Source: Nymphaea colorata
Taxonomy: Eukaryota; Streptophyta; Magnoliopsida; Nymphaeales; Nymphaeaceae
DNA: 64,000 nucleotides
NCBI RefSeq assembly: GCF_008831285.2
Contig: NC_045147.1
Location: 21,840,981 to 21,904,980, forward strand
Reading direction: 5' to 3'
The position numbers were made by a program, and so were the translations under genes. Positions within the stretch are counted from its first letter, which is position 1, and every line of letters starts with the position of its first letter. The notes beneath the pieces were generated by a model. It was given only the letters and a program-made list of their open reading frames with translations, did not search any database and was not told the DNA's origin. Below, in pieces: positions 24,201-36,963 of the stretch.

Positions 24201-27200
24201 TGGGCGATTAAAGCATTTTTCTTCCCCTGAAAAATGAATGCTGCTTTAAGTACACTTAGTTGGAACCTTATTGAGAAACTTGAAAGTGGGGCATCAAATT
24301 TATCCAAGTGCTAAAGAATTATGTGACAGGCATCAAGTTTATAAAAGTGTGAATGAAGTAAATGACTATATATCACTTACCCACTCTCTCTCGTCCCCTT
24401 CAACCAATTCCTTATGTCATTTTCTTTTATCTGCATGGTTTCATGCCCATGCATGCTGTTTAGAACTGCATCTGCCATGGATGGTGGGTCCTTAGGTACC
24501 TTAGAAGTTGACCCACCTAGAAGCATAGCTTGCTCTGTTTGGCTCATCCTCATAGCATTTTGTACAACTGGAGGCAAAGCTTGAGCTACAGACTGTGACC
24601 ACATTGAATGTACAGAACGAAGCAACTGCAACAGTATTTAAAGCTTAAACTAATGTTGGCATAAGACATATCCAAGCAGTAGATTTTCGACAAGTTAAGT
24701 CATGACTTACCCTAAGAAGAGGAGGCAGTATCCATGGTAAATGGGATGCAAATGGATGGGTACGATTAGAATCACTCTGCAAAATTGGAGAATTTTTTTG
24801 TGTCCCACTCCTCTTAAGTGCTCTCTCAAAGAATGTAATGGAGTGGAAGATGGACCACATTGTTGCATCATCCATGAACAAGCGAACAAGACCTGATGGA
24901 TCAGACAAATATGTATTCTGCCACTCCATCTGTGTCCATTCCTTGCTAATGGGCTCAAGTAAACAGGACAAAACTCTCTCTTGTGTTTCACTCCTGCGAG
25001 AAAGACAGTTGCCTTGGCAAAATTATTCATCTCTCTCATATGGAGAAGAAACTGCAGTGACCAACACAACTAAGTAGCAGTAATCTGTAGATGGCAGCTG
25101 TAAACTCAGAGGGCAAAATCAGCAAACGTAAGCACAAACTTAGAGGGCATAATTACCCAGCAGCAGAGGCAACAATTAGAAATGCTTCCCCCAAAATATT
25201 ATGCTCTCCACGAGGTAGACGCCCTTCTGCATGCAGACAAGCCACTGTCTCTGTAATCTCCTGTCGATTGTTCAGGTGAATAGAAGAAAATGTTAAAAAG
25301 CAACATCAGCACCATTGGCAGTTTTTTTTTCCTCAAACTAATCAGCTCTTCAAGTTTGAAAAGGGAAAATTATCCCTTTTCCCATAGGGCAGCTAACTTC
25401 TTCCTTACAATTGGTAGCCAATAACCGACACTTCTACAGACTAGCAACAGCAGAGCAGAAACATAGTTTTACATAGACTCAATCTTTAACACTTCAAGGT
25501 CCAATGGTTTGCAACAATTTTGGATTTTTTTTCTTTTTTATTTCACTTTTTTTTTTCGCCGTTCATGAGAAAGAGGAACATAATAGCTCACTTGCACATT
25601 TTCTTGTGACTTGTCCACAACGCAATTTGACTTGGAGCTCCTTCACCCCATTTACACCAAAGTTCATGAGATATTGAAGATCAGGTATTGTCATGTTATT
25701 CTCAAGACATTTTAACACTAAACTATGTGGTAACTGAGACAAATTTTATTGATTATGTGCTAACTGAGACAAATTTTATTGAAGAAACAACCAAAAAATT
25801 AAACAAATAATGGCAATCATCAGTTTAAATTTAAACAGGAACTCACATATGAAGACTTTCACATGCTTTAACATATATGAGAAGCGTTTATTTATTAGGT
25901 TGGACCTTCCCATTTCTCATCCTATGCTGATGTTCCATCAACCAAGCCCCAGTTTCCCAATCCTTTTTTGTTTGTGCAAAAAGGCATAAAACACAGGGTT
26001 GCACATATATGCATGTCAGATACAATAAAAATGACTATTCATCATTAGAAGTAGCTAGTTCTTATCCATAATGAGATCACAAGCTGCCAAACTTTCTTTC
26101 CGATACTCCCAGTGAGAAGTGGTACATGAAAGAAGAGAAAGCAAAAAAAAGACTAAACTAAAAAAGAATCTCAGGAGGAATTTCAGAATTGGAGCTGGAA
26201 AAACAACTAGATGATAACCTTCATATGTGGAAGAAGACTTCTATCAGCAGTTTGTGCAATCCGGATAAAGGATGTACAGATATGCAGTCTTACACTACGG
26301 ACATTATTTGAAGGATCCTGTCATTGGACCAGTCAAGCAAGGTTGAATACATATTTATCTGTATGAAAGAGTATTGAAAGAACGAATAATTTTACCATTA
26401 CCTTATCAGCAACAGGAAGCAACTGCAACAGCTCAAAAAGAATTTTTATAACCCCATGTACCACTTCAGGGAAGAACTTGAGAAATGGACCAAGAGCATC
26501 AAAATGGCGTGCAAGGATTTTCAAATACATGGGTTTGCTCACGTTCAAAGAAAGTAGTTGCCGAAGTGAGTCTGAATTTCATTATCAACCAAAGGATAAG
26601 GGAATGTCAAGAGCTGAACATGCTTGGTTGTAAAATTAAAGAAAATAAGCAGCTAGACAACCTTGTATTGCACGAAATGCCTGCTGTACTTCAGGGGAGT
26701 TGCGATCAGCAGATTCACATGGCCCATCAAAAACTGAAGCAACAACAGTTTCCAGAGCCAACTGAGTACTCTCCAGTAGGGGTAAATCCTGCAGACATCA
26801 GAAAATTACAGAAGATTGAGAAACAATGCCTTTCTAACATGTTCAGAAACACTAATACACAATATTGTGCCATTTCACTGGATGGTGGCTTACAATATGC
26901 GTGCACACTCGTACTGAATTCCAGAAAGGATATTTATGCTCTCCAATAAATTAAAAAAATCTGTTTTTTTTTATATATTTATATGTTGAACTCCTATCTA
27001 CCTTGTCAGGTGATGGTGCACTTGCACAGCTGTTAAAAACGGACTCTATTCTTTGAAATAACTTCACCGCTGCAACAACAGGCTTGTATGAGGAGACCAA
27101 TCGCACAAGTTCCAACTGTGCCAACATAAGATCAAGAAAAGAGTTAGAAAATAAAAATATATATTTTGCTCCCCATCCCGAAGAAGAAAAGGCACAAACT

Positions 27201-30200
27201 CCATCAACCATGGTGGGAAAAAGAGAATCAACATGGACTTCACAAAAAAAAATCCAAATAATAATTGACAAGAAAAAGTCATCATTGACCCTTAATGGAG
27301 GACAAGTACAATCTAATTTCCTAGTAAATGACCACACAACCTGTTTTTCTCATTGCAGATGCAGACAACAGATGATCATGCAAGGATGCAGATGAATGGC
27401 TGGGCACCTCAAAGACTGGAGGTGCCCTTAGTTTGCTGATGGGGCAAAATTATCATCCACTGTTTTATCAGTACCACCTTGAACCCTTGACATGGACAAT
27501 ATGCAGGAAAAGCTGTTTAAGTTAATCCACATATCCAGGCTACTCTAAAAGAAAGCAACCTAGATTCAATTATTTCACAAACAGTTGTCCGCAGGAAGCA
27601 TTGAACACTAATAAATGCACCAAATGTTCCAAAAAAGAACATTAAATGCATCCAGAAGACCGATTTGCAAGTCGTAGTTAAAAAAAAAAAAATGGACAAA
27701 TAGCAAATTTTGCTACAATCAACAACTTCCGCACCATTCTGCCACGGTACAGGCCATAGTCTCCCTTGCTGTCATAGCTATCATTCCAAATCTCAAGTGC
27801 CCCACCAGGAGAGGCAGTCTTCTTTACCATGCGTTGGAAAGAAAAATCTAATATAACGCCATATATGTGGTCATCAATACAAATTTGCATCCCTTTCTTT
27901 TCCTTGTCTGCTAATCCAGAAACAGAATCTTGACCAGAGGTAGGAGACCCATCTCGTGCTTGGGCAGGAACCTTTGGCTTCAGTAAGTCCTTTAGAAATG
28001 CCTGCAGAAGGAAAAAGTAATGTAGATAACTAGTATATATAGAAAGTTAATAAGCTCTTCACAAAAGGGGGAAACTTTACCAGCCAAAACTGAAGTGATG
28101 AAGCATGAAGAGCCAGCTTACTATGTTGAAAATACCCTAGCATCTGAAAGTTCAAGCATTAATGACTAGGTGTATGAAACTGGAAGAAAAATCAACAGAC
28201 ATAAATTGGTGGAAAAGCATTAGCAATTCAGAAATGAGTTCCAATAAGATATATTATCCCGAACCCATAAAAAAATTATACAATAAAATGTGGTCCAACC
28301 CCTTGTATGAATCTTTCACCTTGTGCAATTCAATCACGTATTGCATTTGAAATTCTCCTTCCAAAGAAAAAAGTTTGATGCTCAAGTATATCATAAACCA
28401 ATTGCAAGAAGAGAAAAAAAAATTGCAAACAGGCTCAATAGCAAAGTATAGCAAAGTACATGTTCTGTTGAAATCATTTAACAATCAACCTTACGATCCA
28501 AAGAAAATGAACTAGTGTGGAGCCCATTATTTGTTCCGAATCTTCTTTGATCTGACCTAAAATAAACTAATTCATGATGCAGCCATAAAAAGAACAAACT
28601 ATAGGCTTTTCTCTAGATTGCAGGAGGAGAACTCTGATTTAAAAGAAAAAAAAAAATCTGTATTTTTTTGGTCGTGTCTATGTGTGTGTGCCTGTGTCTG
28701 TGTCTGTGTACACACATCAGATCAATAGGTCTAATCAGATCCACAAAATCTAAATTCCTGAAACTGGAAAAATAAATGTCCAAAGTTCAAGAGTATGAAA
28801 AAAAAGTTTTAGAATGATCAGCAAAGAAAACATAGGATCAACTCTAACACATTTATAAGAAACGTGCTGGACAGGATTCAAAAGTTTAATTCTTCCCCAG
28901 CCTGAACACACACAGGCACACACCAAAAAGAAGAGCAAGAACATACCTGCTCAAGAAACAGATTGAGCAACAAACCATCAGCAATGCAGTGTAAATTATG
29001 GGAACCAAAATTCACCATGCTTTCGCACAGGCATTCAGCAAATTCATATTCACTTTGATCGAGACCAGCTGCATTCTGATGGCACCGCTGCAAAAACTCA
29101 CTTGATGCTTTTGTAAGGAAACTACAAATGTCATGCATGGCAGCATCAAACTCAGAAGAACCACAATCAGTATTCCTTTTCCTACAAAAGAAATGTGCAG
29201 TATGGAAATAAAAAATCAGAAAAGGAAGTGAGAAAGAATTATAAGGAGTGGGTTCAAAAGCTGAATTTGAAGATTCAAGAAGATTTTTTTTTTCCAAATT
29301 TCACACCTGGGAGCCATGATCTTGAAGAAGTCGCAAGCATGGGAACGAATATCAACAGAAGAAAGCAAAAATCCGCATCTGTTCATAAATTACCACAGGA
29401 ATAGCAATCACGAATGAGAGCATTGTGTGTGTTTAAAAGAGAATGGATACAGAACAAGTATCTTACGCGGTAATCAAGCCATATTTTGCAAGATCTGATA
29501 TAGGTGCCCATTCTGCATAAGTATTCACAGCATTGAGAGAAGCAATTACGGTGGTCAGGTGTTGCTTTGCACTGTCAAATTGACCTCTTCCAGCTTCAGC
29601 AATGGCAGCATGAAAGTGGTTTTGAAGCAACTGAAATATAAAGTTATAAACAATGCTTAATCTCCAGAAGCCAAGTTTAACTATACTTCACAAACTCTTT
29701 TAACAGGGACATGCACAAGCAAACTCACATTATATAATAACGGGAAAATATCTGGTAGGGATTGAGTAAGACCACGTACAAGTGTCCTTCGTCTGTCTCC
29801 TGTAAGCAAAGTAATCGCAGACTAGGTCTCAGGACAAGAAAGGAACAAACCTCGACATATTCTGACTTACTCATGGACTCACAATTGTCCAAAAGAACCT
29901 ATGAAGAAAAGTAAAATGAACTCTGCTTGATAACATTAGTATTCAAGTCTTCCAGTTAAGAACCTTCTAAGTCCTCATTATGAATGGTAACATCTTCCGG
30001 AAGCCACCTCAAAAGCATGGCAATCAATTCTGCCTGAAATTTATTAGCAATCCACATATCAGTAGCAAAATCTGAAACCATATATATATATATATATATA
30101 TATGGATGAAAGAGAAAGAACATGAGAAAAAATTATACCTCAGTAGGACCTTGCTGACATACAGCATTCAAAGAAGGCAATATCTCTTTCCATAAATTGA

Positions 30201-31332
30201 ATCCTTCACTCCTGATAACCTACAGGATGGGAACAATTATGTCAATATACATAGAATTGAGAGAAAAAACAAATTACCTTACTAAAGCTAGATTTCCAAT
30301 TGGAGTGGCCACAAGAAAGTGTATGCAACAGTCGCTTCTAAACCTATTAATATCCATGCCTTTCTGAAAAAAAGAATGAACTGATACAGAAGCTGGAAAG
30401 AAAAGTCAGAATTTCAGAGTGTACACTAAAAATGACAACAGAACATGAGCAGGTCCTCCATCTTTTGCACCTAACATTCTTTTGCATGTGGGGTGTGGAC
30501 TGTGCAGTGGAGAAAATTATAACAAAAATAAGATAGTTTAAGACCTCAGCAATTAGCTGCGCAGCTTGACTTTTCAGTGCCCATTGTTCCTGAGGATCCG
30601 CCATTTCAGTTATCACCTTAACAGATGTGACAGCAAAATCTTGCTGTTCATGACTGTTGAGTTCCCCCCAACGTAGTCGGACCAAATGCTGCAGACAGTA
30701 ACATTAATTTTAAATGGTAGCCCATGCAAAATGAATCCTAAAATCATCGAATATGAATTTAGGAAAGGACTTAAAAAAGAAGTCTCCATAATGCAAACAG
30801 TAAGTATATACAACATATGACCTGGAAACACAGAAGACAAGTGGCAACCTAAGAAAGAAAGTGAGATCCCTCTCTGATCTCCAAATTCATCATCATTTTA
30901 TTTTTAATAATATTTTAGAAATCATTCCCTCTATTCATGTCACAAGACAAAGATAACAAACAAGCAGCAGAAGTGCTATGTTCAAAATAGTGAAGAGGCA
31001 CTATGCTCTTTAACTAAGAGGTAGCAAGCAGATTATGTAAAGCAGCCATGCATGTAAAGAATAAAACCTCGGCGGCTCAATTAGAAGATGATAAGACCAT
31101 GTTTCAAGTTTTCAACATGGTCTTCACATCATCCAGCATTTAGCATGGTATTTTAGTAGTCAAAGCCCATCTAGTGTGCCTAGGCACTGAGCACTATGTG
31201 GATCAGCTAAGCGACCAACCTAGGGGCTACGAGGCACACAGGTCGCTTGTTCGCTGCCTGGGCTGATCTGACTAGGCATCAGCATGTGTGTTTTTGGCAT
31301 TACCAGAGAATTTTGTACACAAATTTATTTAC

Positions 31333-31378
<46 letters not shown>

Positions 31379-34300
31379 GAGAGTGAGAGAGAGTTACTAT
31401 GCATTTGTTCTACTTCTACATTCATATTTTTCTAGTCTGTTGAAAGCTACATATATGATATATGTATCTATTATACAGGCAATGTTACGCGGTTTTTATC
31501 TAACATATATGATGTTATGCCATGCATTCATATGATTTTGACACTTCAATACTACTTACTCTGCTACAGTATGCTTAAGTTAATCTCAATAATGTGTAGT
31601 TTTTCATTTTTATATTCCTAATTTATTTTGAATTGGCAGGCACCAGCCTAGGTCTTTTATAAGGTCAAGCACTACTCCTGCTAAGAGTTTTTTATTACAA
31701 ATTTGGCATGCCTAGAACCTGTGAGGCATTTATATTATGGCAGCACCATAGGTGCATCCTAAACCAAAAGAAGCCTGTTTCATATGCACATGGCTCCTTA
31801 CGAAGACGACCACTTTTATAAACATCTTCACATTACTTCTATATCATGAACAAGGGAAACATAACATACAATGAAGCTGAGGACGTGAAATAATTGGAAC
31901 AAAACATTAACAATTTGAGAAACATATATTAACATAAAGTTTTTGAGATACTATTTGTGTGTAAGTGGAGAAATTGAAAACAACGGGCTACCTCTTGGGC
32001 CAGGTGGTTTTTTAATCTTGCATTGCTAAAAAACCATGCCAAAAGATACCTTCCTGATGGCAATGGATTGGCCACAGATTTTAACAATGGAATGGACCTT
32101 TTACAATAGTTTTTAGCAACACAAAAAGAAAATGATCATCCGGTCACAAAGATAGCCAGATGTTTTCTATTTATATATATACATATATGGAAAATACAAA
32201 TCAGCCAACTGCCAGAAATTGCTAGATGGTTAAATATTTAAATCCACCGCTAAAAAGCAACATAAACTGTCATTAAAACCAGTAATGTATGTATCGTACA
32301 ATACGTACCATATTGTTTGCAATTTACGGTACAATACACCCTCCGTATCGTAAATGGGGGGGTGTATCAGTCCTTTTTCGACTTTTCTTTAAAATGTCCG
32401 CCTTCTTCATTTCTAACGTAGGGATTGTGCGCCCAAGGAGGAAGATCATCAATTTTCATCATGAAAACATCGATTTTCACCATGAAATCATCGATTAAAT
32501 GGTCAATTTGTGTGTGGGTGGCTGATTCTTGTTTGGAGGAAAGGCGTTTTCTTGATTTCTTTTCTGTAAGGTATGAAACTCTGTTTTTACCATATATTTA
32601 TATATTTTTACCGTAGATTGAAAGATTTCAATTGTTTTTCATTAAGTTTACCGTAGGTTTTCGTTCTTTTTTTTTTTGTGAAAATATGGATCCTACATGG
32701 CAATGGTGGGAAAGAGTGAAGGACAATGACCGGTTAAAACTCAAATGTAGCTTTTGTGAGAATCCATTTTTAGGAGGGATTATTAGAATGAAACACCATT
32801 TGGCAGGGACCACCAAAGATGTAGCTCCATATGTTGGAAAACCAAACAAACCTTTACCTCCATTTGTGCGTCAGCAGTGTTTAGATATGTTTCATGTTTT
32901 ACATCAAAGAAAGATACAAAAACATATGGAAGAGGTAGATGTAGGCTATAATGAGCCTTGGGAAGATGAAGAAGAAGAAGAAACTTATGAAAATGTTGAA
33001 TATGATGAATATGATAGCAGACTAAGAACAGATGTGGATAGCTCTAGAGGTAGAGGGAAAGGAATCATGTATAAAAGAGGTCGATCTGGCCCATCGGGAA
33101 GGAAGAGAAGAGGCACACTAGATATTAGGGTCAGGCGTGGTCATCGACCACCTGGTGGTAGAGTTCCTACTGGTAGGTCTAGTGTTGGTTTTATTAAGAA
33201 CTTTTTTCCTTCATATACTAGCCCAGGTGGTTAGTCGCAGATTCGTGCTACTATGACATCTAAAGATATGCTACATCAGGCACAACTGTCGGTATGTAAA
33301 TGGCTTTATGATGCATATATTCCTTTTAATGCAACTAATTCCTTTCAGTTCCAAGTCATGGCAGATGCAATTGCATCTATAGGCCTCATATTCAAAATGT
33401 CATCATACCATCAAGTGAGGGACAAATTTCTTCAACCTACGGTGAAAGAAGTATCAGAACATTGCGCTCAGTTGAAATTATGCTGGAATGAAACAGGTTA
33501 CTCCATTATGTCAGATGGATGGACTGATACACAGTCAAGAACACTTGTGAATTTTCTTGTTTATTACCTTAAAGGTACAATGTTCTTAAAATTTCTTGAC
33601 TTATCTCATGTTCCTAAGACTGCTGAGATTTTGTTCAATGTTTTTGATAATGTCATACAAGAAGTTGGACCTACAAACAATGTACAATTTATTACAGATA
33701 ATGCTGAAAATTATAGAGTTGCAGGGGATGTTATTTCAAAAGTATAGAACATTTTATTGGAGTCCATGTGCCACTCATTGTGTTAATCTAATGCTTAAAG
33801 ATCTTAGTGACAAGCATGATATGAAATCAATTGTTGACCAATGCCAAGAGATTACAAAATTTATCTACAATCATGCATATGTATTGAGTTTGATGAGAAA
33901 ATTTAGAAAATGAGTGAATTAATACGACCTACACAAACTAGATTTGCCACAAATGTATTGACGGTGCATAGTATAGTGAAACAAAGAACTCCGTTGAGAC
34001 AGATGTTCGCTAGTGAAGAATGGGCTACATATCCACATGCTCATAAAAGAAATTCTTCTTTAGTTGTGGATATTATATTTAGTAACGAATTTTGGGAATC
34101 ATGTGTGAAGCTATTGAAGGTCTGTGTTTCATTAGTTAAAGTTCTCAGGTTAGCTGACAGCAATGATAGGTCTTCCATAGGGTACTTATATGAGGCTATG
34201 GATAAAGAAAAAGAGGCAATTCGAGACAACTTGAAAGGAAAGAAAAATTTATACATACCCATATGGAAGATTATAGATAAAAGGTGGACTGAACAACTTC

Positions 34301-36036
34301 TTCAACCCCTCCATGCAACAGCTTACTATCTAAATCCTACAATTAGATTTTCTACTACATTTAAGAAAGACAGAGAAGTCACGCATGGTTTGTTAAATTG
34401 TATTTAAGTGTTAGTGGCAAATTCTAGATAACAAGATGTTGTGCACAATGAGTTTGATCTATATGATAATTGTTTTGGGGACATGGGAGAACCTAGCACC
34501 GTTCGAGCCAGAACAACCATGCGTCCAGGTAAATACATAGAAATTTTTAACTTACTTTGCATTTGTTACATTTGATTCTTTTATGTTGCTTTAACTTTTA
34601 CATGAAATTTGTTTTATTTTTGTTTAGATTTGTGGTGGAATAGGTTTGGGATTGATTGTCCACACCTAGCACGTTTTGCAATTAAAGTCTTCAGCCAGAC
34701 ATGCAGTGCTAGTGGATGCGAAAGGAATTGGACTGTTTTTCAACATATCCACAGCAAGAACATGAATAGGCTTGAACAAAAAAGGTTGAATAACCTTGTC
34801 TTTGTTCGATATAATATGAGGATGAGGTTGAAACAAAAGTAATATAGCTTAATATTTACATTTGATTATATATGTTTACATATAACTATATATTAACAAG
34901 TTTTCTCTTATTTAACATAGACAATTACAAAAAACATCAGCAAGGAAGCACACATCTCAGTTTGATCCTATCAGCTTGGAAAACTTTGACCAACTATAAT
35001 ATTGGATGATGAAGATCTTCAATGCTTCAACTTGAAGCTGAAGCAACAGAAAAATGTGTTGATGAAGGAGAGCTTGCTGGTAATGAATATGTTGATGAGG
35101 ATATTCAAATTCATGAAGATGAAGATGAAGAAGAAGATGGAGATGAGGATGAGAATCAAGATGATGAAGATTATGAATGAGAGTCGAGAGTACTTTAATT
35201 TTATATGTATTGGCATTGAACATTTTCACAATTTCATTGTTATGAAATTTCATATTTCATTTTACAATGATATTGTTATGAATTTTGATGTCTATGAATG
35301 AGGAATGCGTAACTTTATAGCAATAATAAGTCTATCATTATCTAAAACATGTTTTCTATGAAGAACTTATTATTTTTTATTTTTACTGATTTTTTTATGA
35401 ATTTTTCGATTTTTTTCAATTTTTCCTGATTTATTATTTTAAAAAAATATGATACGGTTACGATACGTTACGATATTTTACAATACGGCGTATCTTAAAG
35501 CCCGACCGATACGGCTTGCGATACGCTTTTTACCACATTGGTTGAAACACCATAAACCATGGCTATACCATAGACTGTTGTTAATGGTTTTGTTGCAAGG
35601 TATTTTTAGCAACAGTTTAAAATTATTTTTGTCATCCAAAATAACCAGCTGATTCTCCCTCCTCTAACGATCTGGTCATCAGGATGTCTCACATACATAG
35701 CCCAATGCAAATTGGGCTGCGTGTGTGAGACATCCAAATGGCCAGATGACAGGAGGATTTCAGCTTCTACATATATGTGTAGATACATAAACATAGAGAA
35801 AGAAAGAGAGAAATTGGTAGGTGTTAGACATTTAAATTAGATAAGGAACAATCTCAGCCCTTGATTTTTTCATATCAACGGTTGAAAGAAAAATAAGAAA
35901 AAAAAAGTGATAGAAACATTTTCGTCATCTAGTATCAGTTCACACCTTTTTCTTCTTATTTTTCTCTCTATCACTGATATGGAAAACATCAACTACTTAG
36001 ATTGTTCCTTATTTGTCCATCATCTAAGTGCCTAGC

Positions 36037-36115
<79 letters not shown>

Positions 36116-36963
36116 GTGTGTGTGTGTGTGTGTCGCTTCTCTGACCACTTATCCAGAAGTAGGGTATTGTGTGTCAGTCAGCTGTTTATAGGGGAGGTGA
36201 TGAAAGTGGATGGCTGGGTGGAAGGTAGTGGTGCACCCATAGAGGGTGGTACCCCCTCAACCCTCTACTCCTTATACCGAAGAAAGAGGAAAAGTTGGTC
36301 AAAAATGTTGAAATGTGCATAATCATAAAATCATCACATTATGGTCTAAATGGTCGAGATGGTGCCATGGTTCCATATGCTGGGAATCCAACATCAATAT
36401 TTACATTCAGTCATTCACAAGCTGACAAGCTTAAATCCTGCATCTGAAAAAGAATACCAGCAAACAAGGAGAATGCAGAAAAACGAGTCCAAGAAAGCAC
36501 GGAAAAACACTACCAAAAATGACGAAAAAGTTCTAGGCAACGTGAAACCAATCAATGGAAACCTCACCTGTAACAACTTAAACCCGTGCAGCCGCACCTC
36601 CGGCGGCCAATTCCTCGACACCAACCGAAACGACGTTCCCGCCAAGAGTCGAACGTCTCCCTGCTTGACCTGCCCAATAGCGAAACATCCCAATCGATCG
36701 TTCAGACCCCAAAAAAAAAAAAAGCAGGATATGCAATCAAACTTAAAAAAAAAAAGGACGAACAAAAGGAAATGGAAAGCCACAAAAACCCTAGAAAACA
36801 ATAAACAACGCGGGAAAGCCCCGAATGTGAACAAGAAGAAGGAGAGAAAACCCACGGATTCCAAAAAAGAGAAGGCGGCCTGCCGAGCATCAAGCGGCGA
36901 AGCATAGTCCAGAGCAGCGATGATCGCTCTAGCAACGCTCTCCGCTCCCTTGTTTTCCTCCAT
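21279..36963 (-). CDS. HST: HASTY, exportin-5 orthologue
   Basis: Importin-beta family karyopherin. In plants HASTY promotes microRNA biogenesis and movement and binds Ran; animal exportin-5 exports pre-miRNA. Exons, from the start: 36963-36856, 36669-36568, 30688-30545, 30219-30139, 30033-29964, 29799-29729, 29630-29467, 29378-29307, 29181-28947, 28143-28081, 28001-27735, 27115-27002, 26788-26662, 26571-26402, 26317-26219, 25260-25157, 24993-24711, 24625-24381, 23401-22901, 22749-22455, 22314-22131, 21394-21279. All phases fit and give 1204 aa, against about 1202 in Arabidopsis. Family landmarks: VARAIIAALDYASP at the N-terminus, HLVRLRWGEL, LPEDVTIHNEDLEGDRRR, FDALGPFLKFFPE, EWQNTYLSDPSGLVRL and AKTSSPKEQKQHMKSLLLL. 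No frameshift or stop seen. Intron 2 (5.9 kb) contains transposons. The last exon (ATRTILSVRTP to SFN) is the least certain. Confidence 0.96.
30080..30103. repeat. TA microsatellite in HASTY intron
   Basis: About 24 bp of alternating TA in the intron between exons 4 and 5 of HASTY. Confidence 0.95.
31105..31760. mobile_element. Decayed transposon-like sequence in HASTY intron 2
   Basis: Contains CCTAGGCA-type motifs repeated in both orientations (GTGCCTAGGCACTGAGC, CAACCTAGGGGC, GACTAGGCATCAG, CACCAGCCTAGG, GCATGCCTAGAACC) around a TA microsatellite (31341-31376). Such motifs are common in plant non-autonomous repeats. Boundaries and class not determined. Confidence 0.4.
31341..31376. repeat. 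TA microsatellite
   Basis: About 36 bp of AT dinucleotides in HASTY intron 2. Confidence 0.97.
32280..35540 (+). mobile_element. hAT-superfamily DNA transposon inside HASTY intron 2
   Basis: A 3.26-kb element in opposite orientation to HASTY. It encodes BED finger, DUF659 and hAT dimerisation segments. Proposed ends are CAGTAATGTATG at the left and CCACATTG at the right, so both start with CA and share AATGT. Both subterminal regions are rich in CGTATCG/CGATACG motifs in inverted orientation, typical transposase-binding repeats. Flanking 8-mers ATTAAAAC (32272-32279) and GTTGAAAC (35541-35548) match at 6 of 8, both differences being transitions, fitting an old target-site duplication. The element is dead (see pseudogene). 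Confidence 0.85.
32686..34842 (+). pseudogene. hAT transposase pseudogene
   Basis: ATG at 32686 opens a BED-type zinc finger (CSFC, then MKHHLAGT) and an acidic/Arg-rich linker. Frame 1 is stopped by TAG at 33232-33234, but the next segment (33253-33747, WTDTQSRTLVNFLVYY, the DUF659-like core with its DGWTD motif) continues in the same frame. A frame change near 33745 moves coding to frame 2 (WSPCATHCVNLMLKDL), and a second near 33908 returns it to frame 1 (RPTQTRFATNVLTVHSI). An apparent intron from about 34530 to 34628 precedes the C-terminal dimerisation region (CPHLARFAIKVFSQTCSASG, then CERNW). One stop and two frameshifts make an active transposase unlikely. Confidence 0.88.
35648..35765. 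mobile_element. Near-perfect palindromic MITE (118 bp)
   Basis: The left arm AGCTGATTCTCCCTCCTC, GATCTGGTCATC, GGATGTCTCACA, AGCCCAAT is mirrored by ATTGGGCT, TGTGAGACATCC, GGCCAGATGAC, AGGAGGATTTCAGCT. The predicted RNA is one long hairpin with a loop of only a few bases. It sits in HASTY intron 2. Confidence 0.85.
35816..36039. mobile_element. Inverted-repeat MITE (about 224 bp)
   Basis: Left end GGTAGGTGTTAGACATTTAA and inner TAAGGAACAATCT are mirrored at the right by AGATTGTTCCTTA and TCTAAGTGCCTAGCACC. Internal AGAAAAATAAGAAAAA pairs with TTTTTCTTCTTATTTTTCT. It abuts a compound microsatellite and lies in HASTY intron 2. Confidence 0.82.
36040..36132. repeat. Compound microsatellite (CT)n(TA)n(TG)n
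   Basis: About 39 bp of CT, 34 bp of TA and 20 bp of TG/GT in series, directly at the right end of the inverted-repeat element. Confidence 0.98.

Noticed and set aside
35002-35301. Met/Lys-rich 99-codon frame at the 3' end of the hAT element
   Set aside because: Off-frame reading of a GATGAAGA-rich stretch, probably the tail of the transposase region.
36415-36855. Continuous 182-codon frame through HASTY exons 1 and 2
   Set aside because: The middle is T-rich intron read through by chance; the GTGGGT donor and the CAG acceptor at 36670 restore the family sequence.
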